Origin: Rhodospirillaceae bacterium
GTDB taxonomy: Bacteria; Pseudomonadota; Alphaproteobacteria; MPNO01; UBA2964
NCBI GenBank assembly: GCA_002720855.1
Contig: PBIN01000010.1
Location: forward strand, 1 to 64,000
Direction of reading: 5' to 3'
DNA: 64,000 nt
Part shown: piece after piece, positions 16,676 to 25,604 of the stretch
Position numbering within the stretch: the first letter of the stretch is position 1
How the letters are laid out: each line of letters starts with the position of its first letter
Position numbers and translations under genes: made by a program
Notes under the pieces: generated by a model
Database searches by the model: none
What the model saw: the letters and a program-made list of their open reading frames with translations, nothing else
Told to the model about the DNA's origin: nothing

Positions 16676-17932
16676 TCAGCGCGCCTCCACCCGCAGTCCC
16701 TGCCCAATTTCAGGAAACTGAGTGGTTACAATCTTGGTGCCGTTTGGAATTTTGGTACGGATAAGGACATCCTTAGCCACCCGCCGAATTAGATCGACGC
16801 GTTGAGCAATCAATCTGCCCTTTTCGATTAGATATATCGTGCTGTTGGTGCCGAGCGCACTTTCGGGCAAACGGAATACATCTTTGTAGGTATTGCCTGG
16901 CACCTTAACTACAACAAAGGCACCTGGCCGCAATGGGGTATCGAGATTTGGCGCGTCCAAACGTGCATAAACGCCAATACCACCAGTAGCAGCGTCAATC
17001 TCCGCACCGAGTCGTGCGATGGTCGCGTCAAAATGAAAGACCTGTTGTCCAACACGCCACTCTATTTTGATTTTCCGGCCGACAAGAAGCGGCCCCGATT
17101 CCGGTTTCGCTGTTTGGGCAAGGCGTCCGAAATCGCGGCGGCTAAGTTGGAAAGACACCTCCAGCCGCTCATTTACGATAAGACGGGCGAGGCGGTCACT
17201 GCTGCCCACCCGTTGCCCCACTGCAGCAACGGTGCTGGCCAGGTAACCATCTTCAGGTGCGATGAGCATTGTTTCACTTAGATCGCGTTCGGCTTGGGCG
17301 AGCGCCGCGCGACTGCGCGCCAGCGCCGCTGTTAACTGATCCAATTTGGCATCAAGCCGTTCACTCAGCTGAGTCTGGTTCTGGACCGATTGCTTTGCAT
17401 CGTTATAGGCAATCGACGCGTCGTCCCGAGACTTTCGAGACAAAGAACCACGCGCACTTAACATTTTCTTTCGTTCAAGGTCGGTCTTGCGGAGCTTCAG
17501 CTGGGATTTTGCGATCTGAAGCATTTGACGCTGGGCCCGTAAATCCGAGCGCGTTTCCTTTAGGCGGGCTTGGGCTTCGGCAATTGCTGCTTTTTTGTCG
17601 GTAACATCGACCTCATAGTCGAACGGATCGATCACCGCCAAGGTCTCACCCTTTCTGACCGTCGCTCCCTCCACGAAATTCTTGCCGAGTTTAACGATCC
17701 TGCCGTCAACCAAGGGCCGAAGTTCAACGACACTTCCTGCGACCACGGTTCCGAATTCAGTTATTGGAGGTTGCACGTTCGTTAATTGGGCTTCGACAAC
17801 AGAAACAGGCCAGACCTTCTCAGAGACCGGTTTGGGTGTTGCCTTGGGCCCGGTGGATCGCAAATGGATAAACCCTGCGACCGCTACCGCTATGATCAAA
17901 AAGGGGAGAAAAACCTTGTAGAGCTTTTTCAT
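16676..17932 (-). CDS. RND periplasmic adaptor (HlyD/AcrA family)
   Basis: 418 residues. An N-terminal membrane anchor (about 5-25) is followed by a split lipoyl-type domain, a coiled-coil hairpin (about 125-215, with a run of AQ-rich heptads) and a beta-barrel domain. It bridges the RND pump to an outer membrane channel. First gene of the two-gene operon; about 95 bases upstream is a small inverted repeat that may be an operator. Confidence 0.88.
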   Translation of the reverse strand: MKKLYKVFLPFLIIAVAVAGFIHLRSTGPKATPKPVSEKVWPVSVVEAQLTNVQPPITEFGTVVAGSVVELRPLVDGRIVKLGKNFVEGATVRKGETLAVIDPFDYEVDVTDKKAAIAEAQARLKETRSDLRAQRQMLQIAKSQLKLRKTDLERKKMLSARGSLSRKSRDDASIAYNDAKQSVQNQTQLSERLDAKLDQLTAALARSRAALAQAERDLSETMLIAPEDGYLASTVAAVGQRVGSSDRLARLIVNERLEVSFQLSRRDFGRLAQTAKPESGPLLVGRKIKIEWRVGQQVFHFDATIARLGAEIDAATGGIGVYARLDAPNLDTPLRPGAFVVVKVPGNTYKDVFRLPESALGTNSTIYLIEKGRLIAQRVDLIRRVAKDVLIRTKIPNGTKIVTTQFPEIGQGLRVEAR

Positions 17933-18024
17933 GTTCTAAATGTGTCGTGATGCGAACAAACTAGAGTCTAAAGTGGGGTTTCGTTCAACTAAAACCAGCT
18001 TAACCCACATTTTTTCGGATTCTT

Positions 18025-18039
18025 ATCCAAAAATTGGAT
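18025..18039. promoter_or_regulatory. Short inverted repeat upstream of the efflux operon
   Basis: ATCCAA-AAA-TTGGAT is a perfect six-base inverted repeat in the 221-base gap between the adaptor gene start and the metallophosphoesterase terminator. It could be a repressor site for the efflux operon. No regulator gene is adjacent, and a palindrome this short can arise by chance. Confidence 0.25.
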
Positions 18040-18116
18040 GACGCTCGAACTTTTGTAGCAATAGAGAGTCGAAATGTACGATCAGGCTGTCATGCACTCC
18101 GTTCCGTGGCGACTGT

Positions 18117-18137
18117 AAAAGCCGCCCATAGGCGGTT
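18117..18137 (-). terminator. Terminator after the metallophosphoesterase gene
   Basis: Read on the minus strand, AACCGCC and GGCGGCT pair around TATG, followed by a short T run. It lies 17 bases after the stop codon at 18154. Confidence 0.7.
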
Positions 18138-18153
18138 ATTGCCAAGCTCATCT

Positions 18154-19008
18154 CTACTGTGATCTGAATTTCAGAAGGGATACTTCCGGCGGTACTCTGA
18201 ATCTTACCGGCAGAATACTGGTTCCAATGCCGGGACTAACAAAATATTTTTGAGTCCCTTCCACGATCATCCCCGCTGCAAATCGTGCCCCATATTGTGA
18301 AGGAACTTTCAGGCGACCAAACCACGGCAAATTGACCTGGCCACCATGTGTATGGCCGGCAATCGCCAGGCTTGCCTGTTTGGGAAGATGCGGAAATATG
18401 TCTGGATCGTGGGTAAGAATTATAACAGGCGATCTTCGCGGAACGCCGTGCATTGCCTTACGAATATCGTGAGGCCCTTCACGGAAATCGCTGATACCGA
18501 CAAGATGAAATTTACAATCGTTCAGTCCAATTTCGACGTTGGCATCCTCCAAAAGCGTGATCGGGTTGATCGAAATTGCTTTTGCGACGCGGTTGGCATC
18601 GAGCCACCAGTCGTGATTTCCCAAAATCGCAAACACTCCAAGCGGCGCTCGCAATTTAGATAATATGGGCGCGGTTTTTTCGGGTCCGATGAATTTACCG
18701 CCGAGTACACCGTGAATAACGTAGTCGCCCAGAAGGAGGATCAAATCGGGTTTTTCGGCATTCGTTATTTCCACCACCTTTTTGACTTTATCCAGTCCGA
18801 TATGGGGTGCTCCTGCGTGAATATCGGCAACGATGGCGACGGAAAGTCCGTCACAGGCAGTCGGCCAATTTTTCAGTTTCGTCTCATATTCTTGTATTCG
18901 CAGGCTCGCAGGCTCTATCCAAAATGCCCAAACTCCGAGCCCCGCGACAATAGCGGCAAGGGCCAATAAGACGGCAGAAATGAAATGCCTCACTGGCTTT
19001 TTACTCAT
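18154..19008 (-). CDS. Membrane-anchored calcineurin-type metallophosphoesterase (YaeI/YkuE-like)
   Basis: 284 residues. An N-terminal membrane helix (about 10-30) is followed by the complete metal-binding motif series: IVADIHAG, LLGDYVIHG, GNHDWW, THDPD and GHTHGG. Related enzymes are phosphodiesterases acting at the membrane, some on lipid headgroups. The ATG overlaps the stop codon of an open minus-strand reading frame (ATGAGTAA), and there is no clear ribosome binding site, which suggests it was once translationally coupled to an upstream gene that is now truncated. Confidence 0.87.
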   Translation of the reverse strand: MSKKPVRHFISAVLLALAAIVAGLGVWAFWIEPASLRIQEYETKLKNWPTACDGLSVAIVADIHAGAPHIGLDKVKKVVEITNAEKPDLILLLGDYVIHGVLGGKFIGPEKTAPILSKLRAPLGVFAILGNHDWWLDANRVAKAISINPITLLEDANVEIGLNDCKFHLVGISDFREGPHDIRKAMHGVPRRSPVIILTHDPDIFPHLPKQASLAIAGHTHGGQVNLPWFGRLKVPSQYGARFAAGMIVEGTQKYFVSPGIGTSILPVRFRVPPEVSLLKFRSQ

Positions 19009-19140
19009 GGACGTAGGCCCAATCCTTCACTGGAACAATGACTCCGCCGAAGTCGTATTTAGGATAATTGCCGTCGGGATATTTGTTCTTTTTCCATATC
19101 ACATATTTGTAGCCAGGATAGGTTTCTATACCGGATTTGG
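19001..19140 (-). pseudogene. Possible 3' remnant of a gene once upstream of the metallophosphoesterase
   Basis: On the minus strand an open frame of about 46 codons (from about 19140) ends at TAA 19003-19001, overlapping the next gene's start as ATGAGTAA. The encoded end is rich in Tyr, Lys and Gly (for example KYPDGNYPKYDFGG and VKDWAYVHE) and looks like real protein. No start codon is available, because the frame meets a TauD-like fragment of the opposite strand near 19141. I do not recognise the family. A 46-codon open frame can occur by chance, but the start-stop overlap argues against it. Confidence 0.4.
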
Positions 19141-19141
19141 G

Positions 19142-19375
19142 AATTGCTTCCAGATATTCCAGATCGAAGGCATGGAATATGACGAACGCCGAAAGACACT
19201 CGAATATCTCCGGAATGTTATTGAATCACCCCAAAATGTTTACGAGCATATTTGGCAACCAGGGGATATACTGGTGTGGGATAATCAGTCATGCGTGCAT
19301 GCGCGGACCGATTGGCCCTAAGACGAACGCCGCACGCTGCGCCGTTGCACGGTATATGGCGGACCGCTTTCTTGA
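19142..19375 (+). pseudogene. C-terminal fragment of a TauD/TfdA dioxygenase with an in-frame stop
   Basis: The translation from about 19142 matches the end of the intact dioxygenase that begins at 19387: NVYEHIWQPGDILVWDNQSC here against NVYEHVWTPGDIMIWDNLSC there, both followed by HARTDWP. A TAA at 19319-19321 interrupts it right after DWP, yet homology resumes in the same frame (RRTLRRCTVYGGPLS) to a TGA at 19373-19375. The N-terminal two thirds, including the HxD iron ligands, are absent. It is a decayed paralogue from a tandem duplication or a partial insertion; the 5' break is near 19141. Confidence 0.82.
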
Positions 19376-19386
19376 TGGAGGTGTAG

Positions 19387-20262
19387 ATGGCTACACAGTT
19401 ACGAAGAGGTGTGGAGCTCGATATTGTTCCGCTATCCGATGCCATCGGTGTCGAGGTGCGCGGCCTCGATTTATCCAAACCGATAGACGATGCAACGGGT
19501 CAGGCACTGCGTACCGCATGGGCAGAAAACAGTATCCTGTTGGTCCGTGGTCAGGAGCTCGATTACGATGCCCAGTTCGAATATGCGCGCGTCTATGGCG
19601 AAGTTGCGGCTCGCGTAAAGCCGCCCGTCGAAAAACGGGCCTACCGCCCCGATGCTGAAAATCCCATGCAGCTCGTTACCAATGAGAAAGATACCGAGGG
19701 GCGGCCCGTTGGCTCGCTTGGCGATGGTGAGATGTGGTTTCACACCGACAAGTGCTATGTCGAAAAGCCGCACCGTGCGTCCTTCCTCTACGCGGAGCAG
19801 CTTCCAAGCGAGGGCGGTCACACAAAATATGCCAGCCTCTACAACACCTATGATCGATTGCCCGCAGATCTCAAAGACAAACTCGAAGGCAGCAAGGTGC
19901 TGCAGATGTACGACTATACGAAGACGGAACGCGGCAGTCTCGATCAGCGGCTGGATGATCTGTTGCATTATTGGCAGCCGGCCTTTGTCACCAATCCCGA
20001 TACCGGCCGCAAGGCGGTTTATATGAGCCGGCTTATGTCCGTCCGGGTCGAAGGCTATAGCGACGAGGAAAGCCGCGAGCTGATCGATGCGGTCGCTGAC
20101 ATTACCGAAGCGCCCGATAATGTGTACGAACATGTCTGGACACCGGGCGACATCATGATCTGGGACAACCTCTCCTGCCTGCACGCCCGCACCGACTGGC
20201 CACACGAACAGACACGCAGACTGCGCCGTGTGACGATTAAGGGTGAAGCGCTGATTGGGTGA
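19387..20262 (+). CDS. TauD/TfdA-family Fe(II)/2-oxoglutarate dioxygenase
   Basis: 291 residues. The iron-binding triad is visible as WFHTDK (H and D, about residue 119) and the distal histidine in CLHARTDW (about 258), with a 2-oxoglutarate-binding arginine in RRLRRVTIKG. Family members hydroxylate taurine, aryloxyalkanoates, sulfonates or other carboxylates; the substrate here is unknown. A GGAG site lies close to the ATG. Its broken relative is immediately upstream, and a distant paralogue is at 59808. Confidence 0.88.
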   Translation: MATQLRRGVELDIVPLSDAIGVEVRGLDLSKPIDDATGQALRTAWAENSILLVRGQELDYDAQFEYARVYGEVAARVKPPVEKRAYRPDAENPMQLVTNEKDTEGRPVGSLGDGEMWFHTDKCYVEKPHRASFLYAEQLPSEGGHTKYASLYNTYDRLPADLKDKLEGSKVLQMYDYTKTERGSLDQRLDDLLHYWQPAFVTNPDTGRKAVYMSRLMSVRVEGYSDEESRELIDAVADITEAPDNVYEHVWTPGDIMIWDNLSCLHARTDWPHEQTRRLRRVTIKGEALIG

Positions 20263-20273
20263 TTTTGCCAGCC

Positions 20274-20939
20274 CTACCGGTCGCCAGCAACTTCATCAAA
20301 AATCTCATTATAGGCTTTGACGGCAGCGCCCGGACCATCTGGATGTGTCCAGACGCCAGCGGCTACTGCGACAAAATCAGCCCCGGCTTCAACAATCGAG
20401 CTGCAATTCTTGATTGTAATACCGCCTATCGCGACGCACGGCACCAGCATGGTCTCCTGCCATTGCGTCAGGAGCGCCGGTTCGGCGAAATGCTTCCGGT
20501 GTTTGGTTGTACTGTCAAAAAAAGCACCGAAGGCAACATAGTCTGCACCGGCGTCACCCGCTTCCATCGCAAGATGCGTAGAAGCATGGCAGGTGACTCC
20601 GATGATAGCGTCGTCGCCGAGTAGTTCCCGCGCTTCTGCATAGGGCGTGTCGGTCTGGCCGACATGCACGCCGTCGCAATCTGCTTTAGCCGCAAGGTCC
20701 GCCCGGTCATTCATGATAAAGGCGACGTCTTTTTCGTGACAGATTGGCCGCAAGCGACCAGCCGCTTCGAGAATGACATCGTCATCGACGTCTTTCAGCC
20801 GTAACTGCAAACAGGCGACATCGCCGCCATCGAGTGCGTTCGCCAAAGAGTCCGCAAATGGCGTTAAGGCGTCGCCGCCAATGTCGGGGGGCGTTATTAA
20901 ATAGAGCCGGCAGCGAAGCCGGTCGTCGTCACCGGCCAT
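20274..20939 (-). CDS. thiE: Thiamine phosphate synthase
   Basis: 221 residues with a TIM-barrel sequence typical of ThiE: LYLITPP near the N-terminus, [25 protein letters not shown] and the phosphate-binding VAIGGI. It joins HMP-pyrophosphate and thiazole phosphate to form thiamine phosphate. Six bases from the aldolase gene on the same strand. No TPP riboswitch was seen. thiD is at 39308. Confidence 0.92.
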   Translation of the reverse strand: MAGDDDRLRCRLYLITPPDIGGDALTPFADSLANALDGGDVACLQLRLKDVDDDVILEAAGRLRPICHEKDVAFIMNDRADLAAKADCDGVHVGQTDTPYAEARELLGDDAIIGVTCHASTHLAMEAGDAGADYVAFGAFFDSTTKHRKHFAEPALLTQWQETMLVPCVAIGGITIKNCSSIVEAGADFVAVAAGVWTHPDGPGAAVKAYNEIFDEVAGDR

Positions 20940-20944
20940 TCGGC

Positions 20945-21868
20945 TTATAACTTGCCCTGATAGATCTTGATGATGGAGTCGAGCATCGCAAGCGCATCTT
21001 CGCGCGGCCGCTGGAAGGTGTTCCGGCCGATGATCGAGCCATTGCCGCCGCCATCACGAATAGACCGGGCCTCGTTAAAGATACCTTCGAGGTCCTTCGC
21101 TTCACCGCCCGAGAAAACCACGATGCGTTTGCCGTTAAAGCAGCTTTGAACGACATGGCTGATCCGCGCCGTCAATGTCGATACGTCAATTTTCTGGGCG
21201 GTGTAAACTTTTTCAGCCGCTTCAAGGAACATGGCGTCGGTTGGCGGTTTGACCTTGATGATGTGGGCGCCGATCAATGCCGCCATATGGGCGGCATAGG
21301 CACAAACATCCATCGCGGTTTCGCCTTCTTTCGACACCATGCCGCCGCGAGGATAAGACCATACGACCACTGCGAGACCGCAGGATTTCGCCTCTTCGGC
21401 CAACTCGCGAATTTCCTCAATGAGTGCGTACTGATCCTCGGAGCCGGGATAGATGGTAAATCCAATGGCCGCGCAGCCGAGCCGCAAGGCATCGTCTACC
21501 GAGGCCGTCACCGCCTGATCCTTATTCGAAGAAAGCGAGTTTGCGCTGTTGCATTTCAAAATTGTCGGAACCGCTCCGGCAAAGCTATCGGCACCGGCCT
21601 CAAGCATGCCCAATGGCGCTGCATAGGCTGAAAGACCGGCATCAACCGCGAGCTGGTAGTGATAGTGAGGATCGTACCCGGCAGGGTTAGGGGCGAAGCT
21701 GCGCGCGGGACCATGCTCGAAGCCCTGGTCGACGGGCAAGATAACCAGCTTGCCGCTTCCGCCAAGCTTCCCGTGCATCAAAATACGGGCAAGGTTTCCC
21801 TTTGTGCCGGGGTTGTCCGACTCATATCCAGCAAGAATCTTCTTAACGCGCTGTGTAACCTTGGTCAT
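20945..21868 (-). CDS. Class I fructose-bisphosphate aldolase (DhnA/archaeal type)
   Basis: 307 residues. [13 protein letters not shown] near the N-terminus and the Schiff-base lysine region [11 protein letters not shown], along with the phosphate-binding VVFSGGEA, mark the DhnA-type class I aldolase. It cleaves fructose 1,6-bisphosphate in glycolysis and acts in reverse in gluconeogenesis. Operonic with thiE downstream. The 79 bases upstream hold a possible promoter with TATAAG on the minus strand. Confidence 0.93.
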   Translation of the reverse strand: MTKVTQRVKKILAGYESDNPGTKGNLARILMHGKLGGSGKLVILPVDQGFEHGPARSFAPNPAGYDPHYHYQLAVDAGLSAYAAPLGMLEAGADSFAGAVPTILKCNSANSLSSNKDQAVTASVDDALRLGCAAIGFTIYPGSEDQYALIEEIRELAEEAKSCGLAVVVWSYPRGGMVSKEGETAMDVCAYAAHMAALIGAHIIKVKPPTDAMFLEAAEKVYTAQKIDVSTLTARISHVVQSCFNGKRIVVFSGGEAKDLEGIFNEARSIRDGGGNGSIIGRNTFQRPREDALAMLDSIIKIYQGKL

Positions 21869-21947
21869 TTTATCCTCATTTTGAACTTTAACTCTTTGAC
21901 ATTCTTATACTGGAATCTGTCGTCCTAGGGAACGACTCAAGCGCAAT

Positions 21948-22358
21948 TCATGAAAAATGCGCCTGCAACATTTCGCCAGGATTTTCGTATTCCATCAGGT
22001 CAGGCATCTTGGGGCGTCGTGTTCTTACGTCACCATTTGACTGTCCCGCAATCGCCTTGATCTTTTCCGTTACTGTTGGTTTTAGAGAAACATAAATACA
22101 CCCGACGCCCTGTCTTAAAGCCGCCAACGCATTTCCTGCGGCATCGCCACAATCCAGCACGCCGACAATGTTAAGGTCAGGGTATTCGCTTCGGATAATT
22201 CGCACGATGTTGTCAAACCAGGCCGGCCCGAGGGATCCGGCCCCATGGCGCGCGCTCCAAAGCTCAAGCGTGAAACCATCCTGACGGTTAATCGACATCG
22301 CAACTTCGCAGGCAGCGCGCGCGTGATCAATGCCGTGGATCGTGACCCGTTTAATCAT
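21948..22358 (-). CDS. Conserved hypothetical protein next to the aldolase gene
   Basis: 136 residues from the ATG at 22358 (MIKRVTIHGIDHA); the frame is open further upstream to 22439, but that part overlaps the promoter region of the divergent gene. Alternating alpha/beta pattern with no signal peptide or membrane helix. The segment NIVGVLDCGDAAGNALAALR suggests a small Rossmann-like or flavodoxin-like fold. It precedes the aldolase and thiE on the same strand. I do not recognise its family. Confidence 0.65.
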   Translation of the reverse strand: MIKRVTIHGIDHARAACEVAMSINRQDGFTLELWSARHGAGSLGPAWFDNIVRIIRSEYPDLNIVGVLDCGDAAGNALAALRQGVGCIYVSLKPTVTEKIKAIAGQSNGDVRTRRPKMPDLMEYENPGEMLQAHFS

Positions 22359-22471
22359 GGTGTTAGTCTGCCACGTTCGCGAGGCGCTGACGACCGCGGT
22401 TGACGCTTGGCGAGTCGCCATTTTATTCTCGAAAACCATATTTTCTCGATAAGAGCGGACGAGCTACATCG

Positions 22472-22705
22472 ATGGGACAGCTTGAACAAGCGCAGGAACG
22501 GCTGGAAAAGGCCCTAGCACGATTAGAGGACGCCTCGCAGCGTGTCGGCGGAAATTCAACGGCGGCGCAGGTTGAGGGTGAATTAACAGCCTTGCGGCAA
22601 AAATGCGCGACACTTGAAAATAATACTCAGGCGGTGTCAGAACGCCTGGACACAGCTATCGAACGGCTGCAGGCCATACTGGGTGAAAGCAATGGCGCAG
22701 GTTGA
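22472..22705 (+). CDS. Small coiled-coil protein (DUF4164-like) overlapping zapA
   Basis: 77 residues, almost entirely heptad-like (QLEQAQERLEKALARLEDA). Its end overlaps the start of zapA by 14 bases. Small coiled-coil proteins of DUF4164 type precede zapA in many alphaproteobacteria, which suggests a role at the division ring. Start at ATG 22472; the longer frame to 22400 would overlap the divergent promoter. Confidence 0.72.
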   Translation: MGQLEQAQERLEKALARLEDASQRVGGNSTAAQVEGELTALRQKCATLENNTQAVSERLDTAIERLQAILGESNGAG

Positions 22706-23012
22706 CGTTGCCATCAACGGAAAATCGTATCGGATAGCCTGTGATGACGGGCAGGAAGATCATCTCCTGCAACTCGCGGCCTTTGTCGATCAGCGGGTTC
22801 AGGATCTCGTCGCTTCGGTTGGTCAAATTGGCGATGCCCGTCTGCTGGTCATGGCGAGTCTTCTTATTTCAGACGAGCTTTCTGAAATCTATTCTAAGGT
22901 CAATGAGGCCGAGGGAAACGGTGCTGAAGAGGCCGAACATGCCTTGGCACAGGCAACGGATGCATTGGCACAGCGCATAGAACAGATTGCAGCGACGCTG
23001 GAGCCAGCCTAA
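22692..23012 (+). CDS. zapA: Cell division protein ZapA
   Basis: 106 residues. The N-terminal part (VDVAINGKSYRIACDDGQE) and a C-terminal coiled coil are those of ZapA, which bundles FtsZ filaments at mid-cell. The neighbours fix the call: coiled-coil partner before, 6S RNA and 5-FCL gene after, the widespread zapA-ssrS-fau order. Confidence 0.92.
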   Translation: MAQVDVAINGKSYRIACDDGQEDHLLQLAAFVDQRVQDLVASVGQIGDARLLVMASLLISDELSEIYSKVNEAEGNGAEEAEHALAQATDALAQRIEQIAATLEPA

Positions 23013-23021
23013 ATTCAAATA

Positions 23022-23172
23022 GATGCTGCGTAGTGCGAGAGACAATACATCCCTTGGGCCAATGTATTTCTCTAGGGAGCTGTCCCTACCGGAGCCCTGG
23101 TTTCGGCATACGGCGCCCACCTGCTTACGCGGGCCTTAGAGGATGACTTCGTCGAACGGCTATCGCGGCATC
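23022..23172 (+). ncRNA. ssrS: 6S RNA
   Basis: The 204-base gap between zapA and the 5-FCL gene is the classic site of 6S RNA. The ends pair as a long closing stem: GATGC with GCATC, then GCGTAG with CTATCGC (23022-23033 with 23160-23172). The interior contains further short stems and a purine/pyrimidine-balanced central region that could form the open-complex-like bubble. 6S RNA traps sigma-70 RNA polymerase in stationary phase. Exact ends are inferred from the stem. Confidence 0.82.
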
Positions 23173-23216
23173 ACCTATAGATGTGAAGCTCTAGTTTTAG
23201 AAAGTAGACGTTCTCT

Positions 23217-23825
23217 TTGGCGCTATCCCGGATAGACGAGGCTAAGCGGTCTTTGGCGCAGAAAATGCGGCCAATACGCAGTTCGGTTCATAAAAGTTCA
23301 GGCCGCACGGTAGCGGTTGAAATCTGTGAACAGCTGGCTCAGGCGCAAAGCAGGGGCTTGGTGATCAATGATGGCGCAATCGCTTCCGCCTATTGGCCGA
23401 TACGCGATGAGCTCGACCCCCGCAAATTGATGAATGGACTTCATGGGAGGGGTGTGCGTTGCGCATTGCCCATAATGCAGGGGAGAGAGAAAGCCCTAGC
23501 GTTTCGCCGGTGGCAGCCGGGAGATGTTTTGGAAGAGACTACGTTTGGTGTGGCTCAACCGACGGGCGATAAGCCTTCTCTGATACCGGAAATTATTTTC
23601 GTGCCTTTGCTCGCCATAGATAACGAAGGCAACCGATTGGGATATGGCGCGGGTTACTATGACCGGACTATTCAAGAACGCCGCCAGGGTAGAAGCGGTC
23701 CTGTGGTTGCCGTTGGCATCGCCTATGAGGCTCAACGGGTTTCTGCCGTACCCCATGACGAACGTGATGCCAGGCTTGACTGGCTTATCACCGAAGATGC
23801 GGTCTATCGGTTCGGTAACAACTAG
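23217..23825 (+). CDS. fau: 5-formyltetrahydrofolate cyclo-ligase
   Basis: 202 residues, with the family motif RLGYGAGYYDRTI around residue 141. It converts 5-formyl-THF to 5,10-methenyl-THF using ATP. The start is uncertain: TTG at 23217 gives the expected length, whereas the first ATG at 23265 removes 16 residues. It sits after 6S RNA, as in many proteobacteria, and may be cotranscribed with it. Confidence 0.9.
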   Translation: MALSRIDEAKRSLAQKMRPIRSSVHKSSGRTVAVEICEQLAQAQSRGLVINDGAIASAYWPIRDELDPRKLMNGLHGRGVRCALPIMQGREKALAFRRWQPGDVLEETTFGVAQPTGDKPSLIPEIIFVPLLAIDNEGNRLGYGAGYYDRTIQERRQGRSGPVVAVGIAYEAQRVSAVPHDERDARLDWLITEDAVYRFGNN

Positions 23826-23851
23826 CCGATTGTATTGGAGCACATGGATCA

Positions 23852-24691
23852 ATGAGAATTCTGATATTCGGTGACGTTGTCGGGCGTAGTGGCCGCCGCA
23901 AGGTATGCGAAGCGCTACCCTTTCTCCGGCGGGATCTCGCGGTCGATTTTGCGATCGTGAACGGTGAAAATGCCGCTGGAGGTTTTGGAATTACACCGAA
24001 AATCTGCGATCAGTTTATTGCCGCTGGTGCGGACGTTGTGACAACCGGCAATCATGTCTGGGACCAGAAGGACATCATCCCGTATTTTGACAAGGAGAAA
24101 CGCCTTCTGCGGCCGCACAACTATCCCGAAGGCACACCCGGTACCGGAATGGGTACCTATGAGGATAGCGAAGGGCGGCGTGTTCTGGTGATTCACTTTA
24201 TGGGGCTTTTGTTTATGCCATCGCTGGATGATCCCTTTACCGGTATCGAACGCGCACTGCTTAACAAAAAAATGGGCGAGGAATATGCCGCGATCATCGT
24301 TGATTTCCATGGCGAAGCGACGAGCGAGAAAGTGGCAATCGGTCATATGCTGGATGGTCGGGTCTCGGCAGTCGTCGGGACGCATTCCCATATCCCTACT
24401 GCGGATCACCAAATACTCCCCGGCGGCAGCGGATACATTACTGATCTTGGGATGTGCGGCGATTACGATTCCGTAATCGGCATGAAGAAAGAGACTTCTA
24501 TTGCGCGTTTTCGCAAGAAGGTACCGGCGCCACGGCTGGAAGCGGCGCAAGGAGAGGCAACCCTGTGTGGGGTCATTATCGATACCGACGATGACACCGG
24601 TCTGACGACAAATATTACGCCTTTTCGCGAAGGAGGCCGTCTTTCGCCAACACCCCCGTTTGTCAGTAAAAACAATCAAGAACCTCGATAG
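23852..24691 (+). CDS. YmdB/TIGR00282-type metallophosphoesterase
   Basis: 279 residues, opening with MRILIFGDVVGRSGR and continuing with NGENAAGG, TGNHVWDQ and GTHSHIPTAD, the metal-binding motifs of the YmdB family. Members have cyclic-nucleotide phosphodiesterase activity and influence RNA turnover or development in Bacillus. It follows the 5-FCL gene by 26 bases and likely shares its transcript. Confidence 0.9.
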   Translation: MRILIFGDVVGRSGRRKVCEALPFLRRDLAVDFAIVNGENAAGGFGITPKICDQFIAAGADVVTTGNHVWDQKDIIPYFDKEKRLLRPHNYPEGTPGTGMGTYEDSEGRRVLVIHFMGLLFMPSLDDPFTGIERALLNKKMGEEYAAIIVDFHGEATSEKVAIGHMLDGRVSAVVGTHSHIPTADHQILPGGSGYITDLGMCGDYDSVIGMKKETSIARFRKKVPAPRLEAAQGEATLCGVIIDTDDDTGLTTNITPFREGGRLSPTPPFVSKNNQEPR

Positions 24692-24832
24692 TCACTCTAT
24701 TGGCTCTCAAATTGGTAAAAATGGTGCCAAATCCGCCAATTCGACGATTTAATGACTAGAAAATGGGGTCTAACTGCATTAAACCGCTATATATAGTATT
24801 GCTATCTTCTTGAAGATCGGAACAGGACGGTT

Positions 24833-25582
24833 ATGGCCGGGCATTCCCAATTTAAAAATATTATGTACCGGAAAGGTGCGCAGGATAAAAAGCGTGCCAA
24901 GGTTTTCTCGAAACATATACGCGAAATTCAGGTCGCGGCGCGCAGCGGGCTGCCGGATGTCGATATGAATCCCGCGCTGAAAACAGCTGTCGCAGCAGCC
25001 AAAGCAGTGAACATGCCCAAGGATAATATCGAACGGGCAATAAAACGCGGCTCGGGTGAGGGCGACGGCGAAGCTTTTGAAGAGATACGCTATGAAGGTT
25101 ATGGGCCGGGCGGCGTGGCGATTATCGTTGAGACGCTGACCGACAACCGAAACAGAACAGCCAGCGAAGTGCGAGCCGCTTTTACAAAGCATGGCGGTTC
25201 ACTTGGCGAGACCAACAGTGTCAGTTTCCAGTTTGATCGCATCGGTGCAATTAGTTATCCGCCCGAAGCGACGAGCGCGGACGAGATGTTTGAAGCGGCG
25301 CTTGAAGCAGGGGCGAGTGATGTCGAGTCAACCGAAGCCAGCCACGATGTCGTTTGTGAGCCGGACGATCTGCACGCGGTTCGCGAAGCGCTGGAGGCCA
25401 AGTTCGATTCACCACAACTCGTTGAATTACAGTGGAAACCGCAGGTGACTGTTCCTGTCGGCGAAGACCACGTGCAGACTTTGTTCAAGTTGCTCGAAGC
25501 ACTCGATGACAATGACGACGTACGGTCGGTTTCCGCGAATTATGAAGTGGACGATGCGGTAATGGCTACTGTCGCCAACTAG
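24833..25582 (+). CDS. yebC: YebC/PmpR-family protein (translation or transcription factor)
   Basis: 249 residues, full length. [21 protein letters not shown] is the conserved N-terminus (first codon at 24833), and the three-domain pattern continues to the acidic tail. YebC proteins have been described as transcription regulators and more recently as factors helping ribosomes at proline-rich stalls. It leads the ruvCAB block; upstream, TATATATAGTAT at about 24788 may be part of its promoter. Confidence 0.95.
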   Translation: MAGHSQFKNIMYRKGAQDKKRAKVFSKHIREIQVAARSGLPDVDMNPALKTAVAAAKAVNMPKDNIERAIKRGSGEGDGEAFEEIRYEGYGPGGVAIIVETLTDNRNRTASEVRAAFTKHGGSLGETNSVSFQFDRIGAISYPPEATSADEMFEAALEAGASDVESTEASHDVVCEPDDLHAVREALEAKFDSPQLVELQWKPQVTVPVGEDHVQTLFKLLEALDDNDDVRSVSANYEVDDAVMATVAN

Positions 25583-25604
25583 GGCAGGCGACGAAAGGAA
25601 TTGG

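Noticed and set aside
18833-19141. Upstream part of the open frame leading into the TauD fragment
   Set aside because: This portion is antisense to the metallophosphoesterase start and has no similarity to dioxygenases; the homology begins only near 19142.
19471-20205. 244-codon open frame opposite the TauD-like gene
   Set aside because: Lies wholly within an intact dioxygenase gene with recognisable catalytic residues; no family resemblance of its own.
20263-20273. TPP riboswitch for the thiamine genes
   Set aside because: No thi-box sequence was found upstream of thiE, the aldolase operon or thiD.
23915-24679. 254-codon open frame opposite the YmdB-like gene
   Set aside because: Antisense of a gene with clear metal-binding motifs; the composition is unlike a protein.
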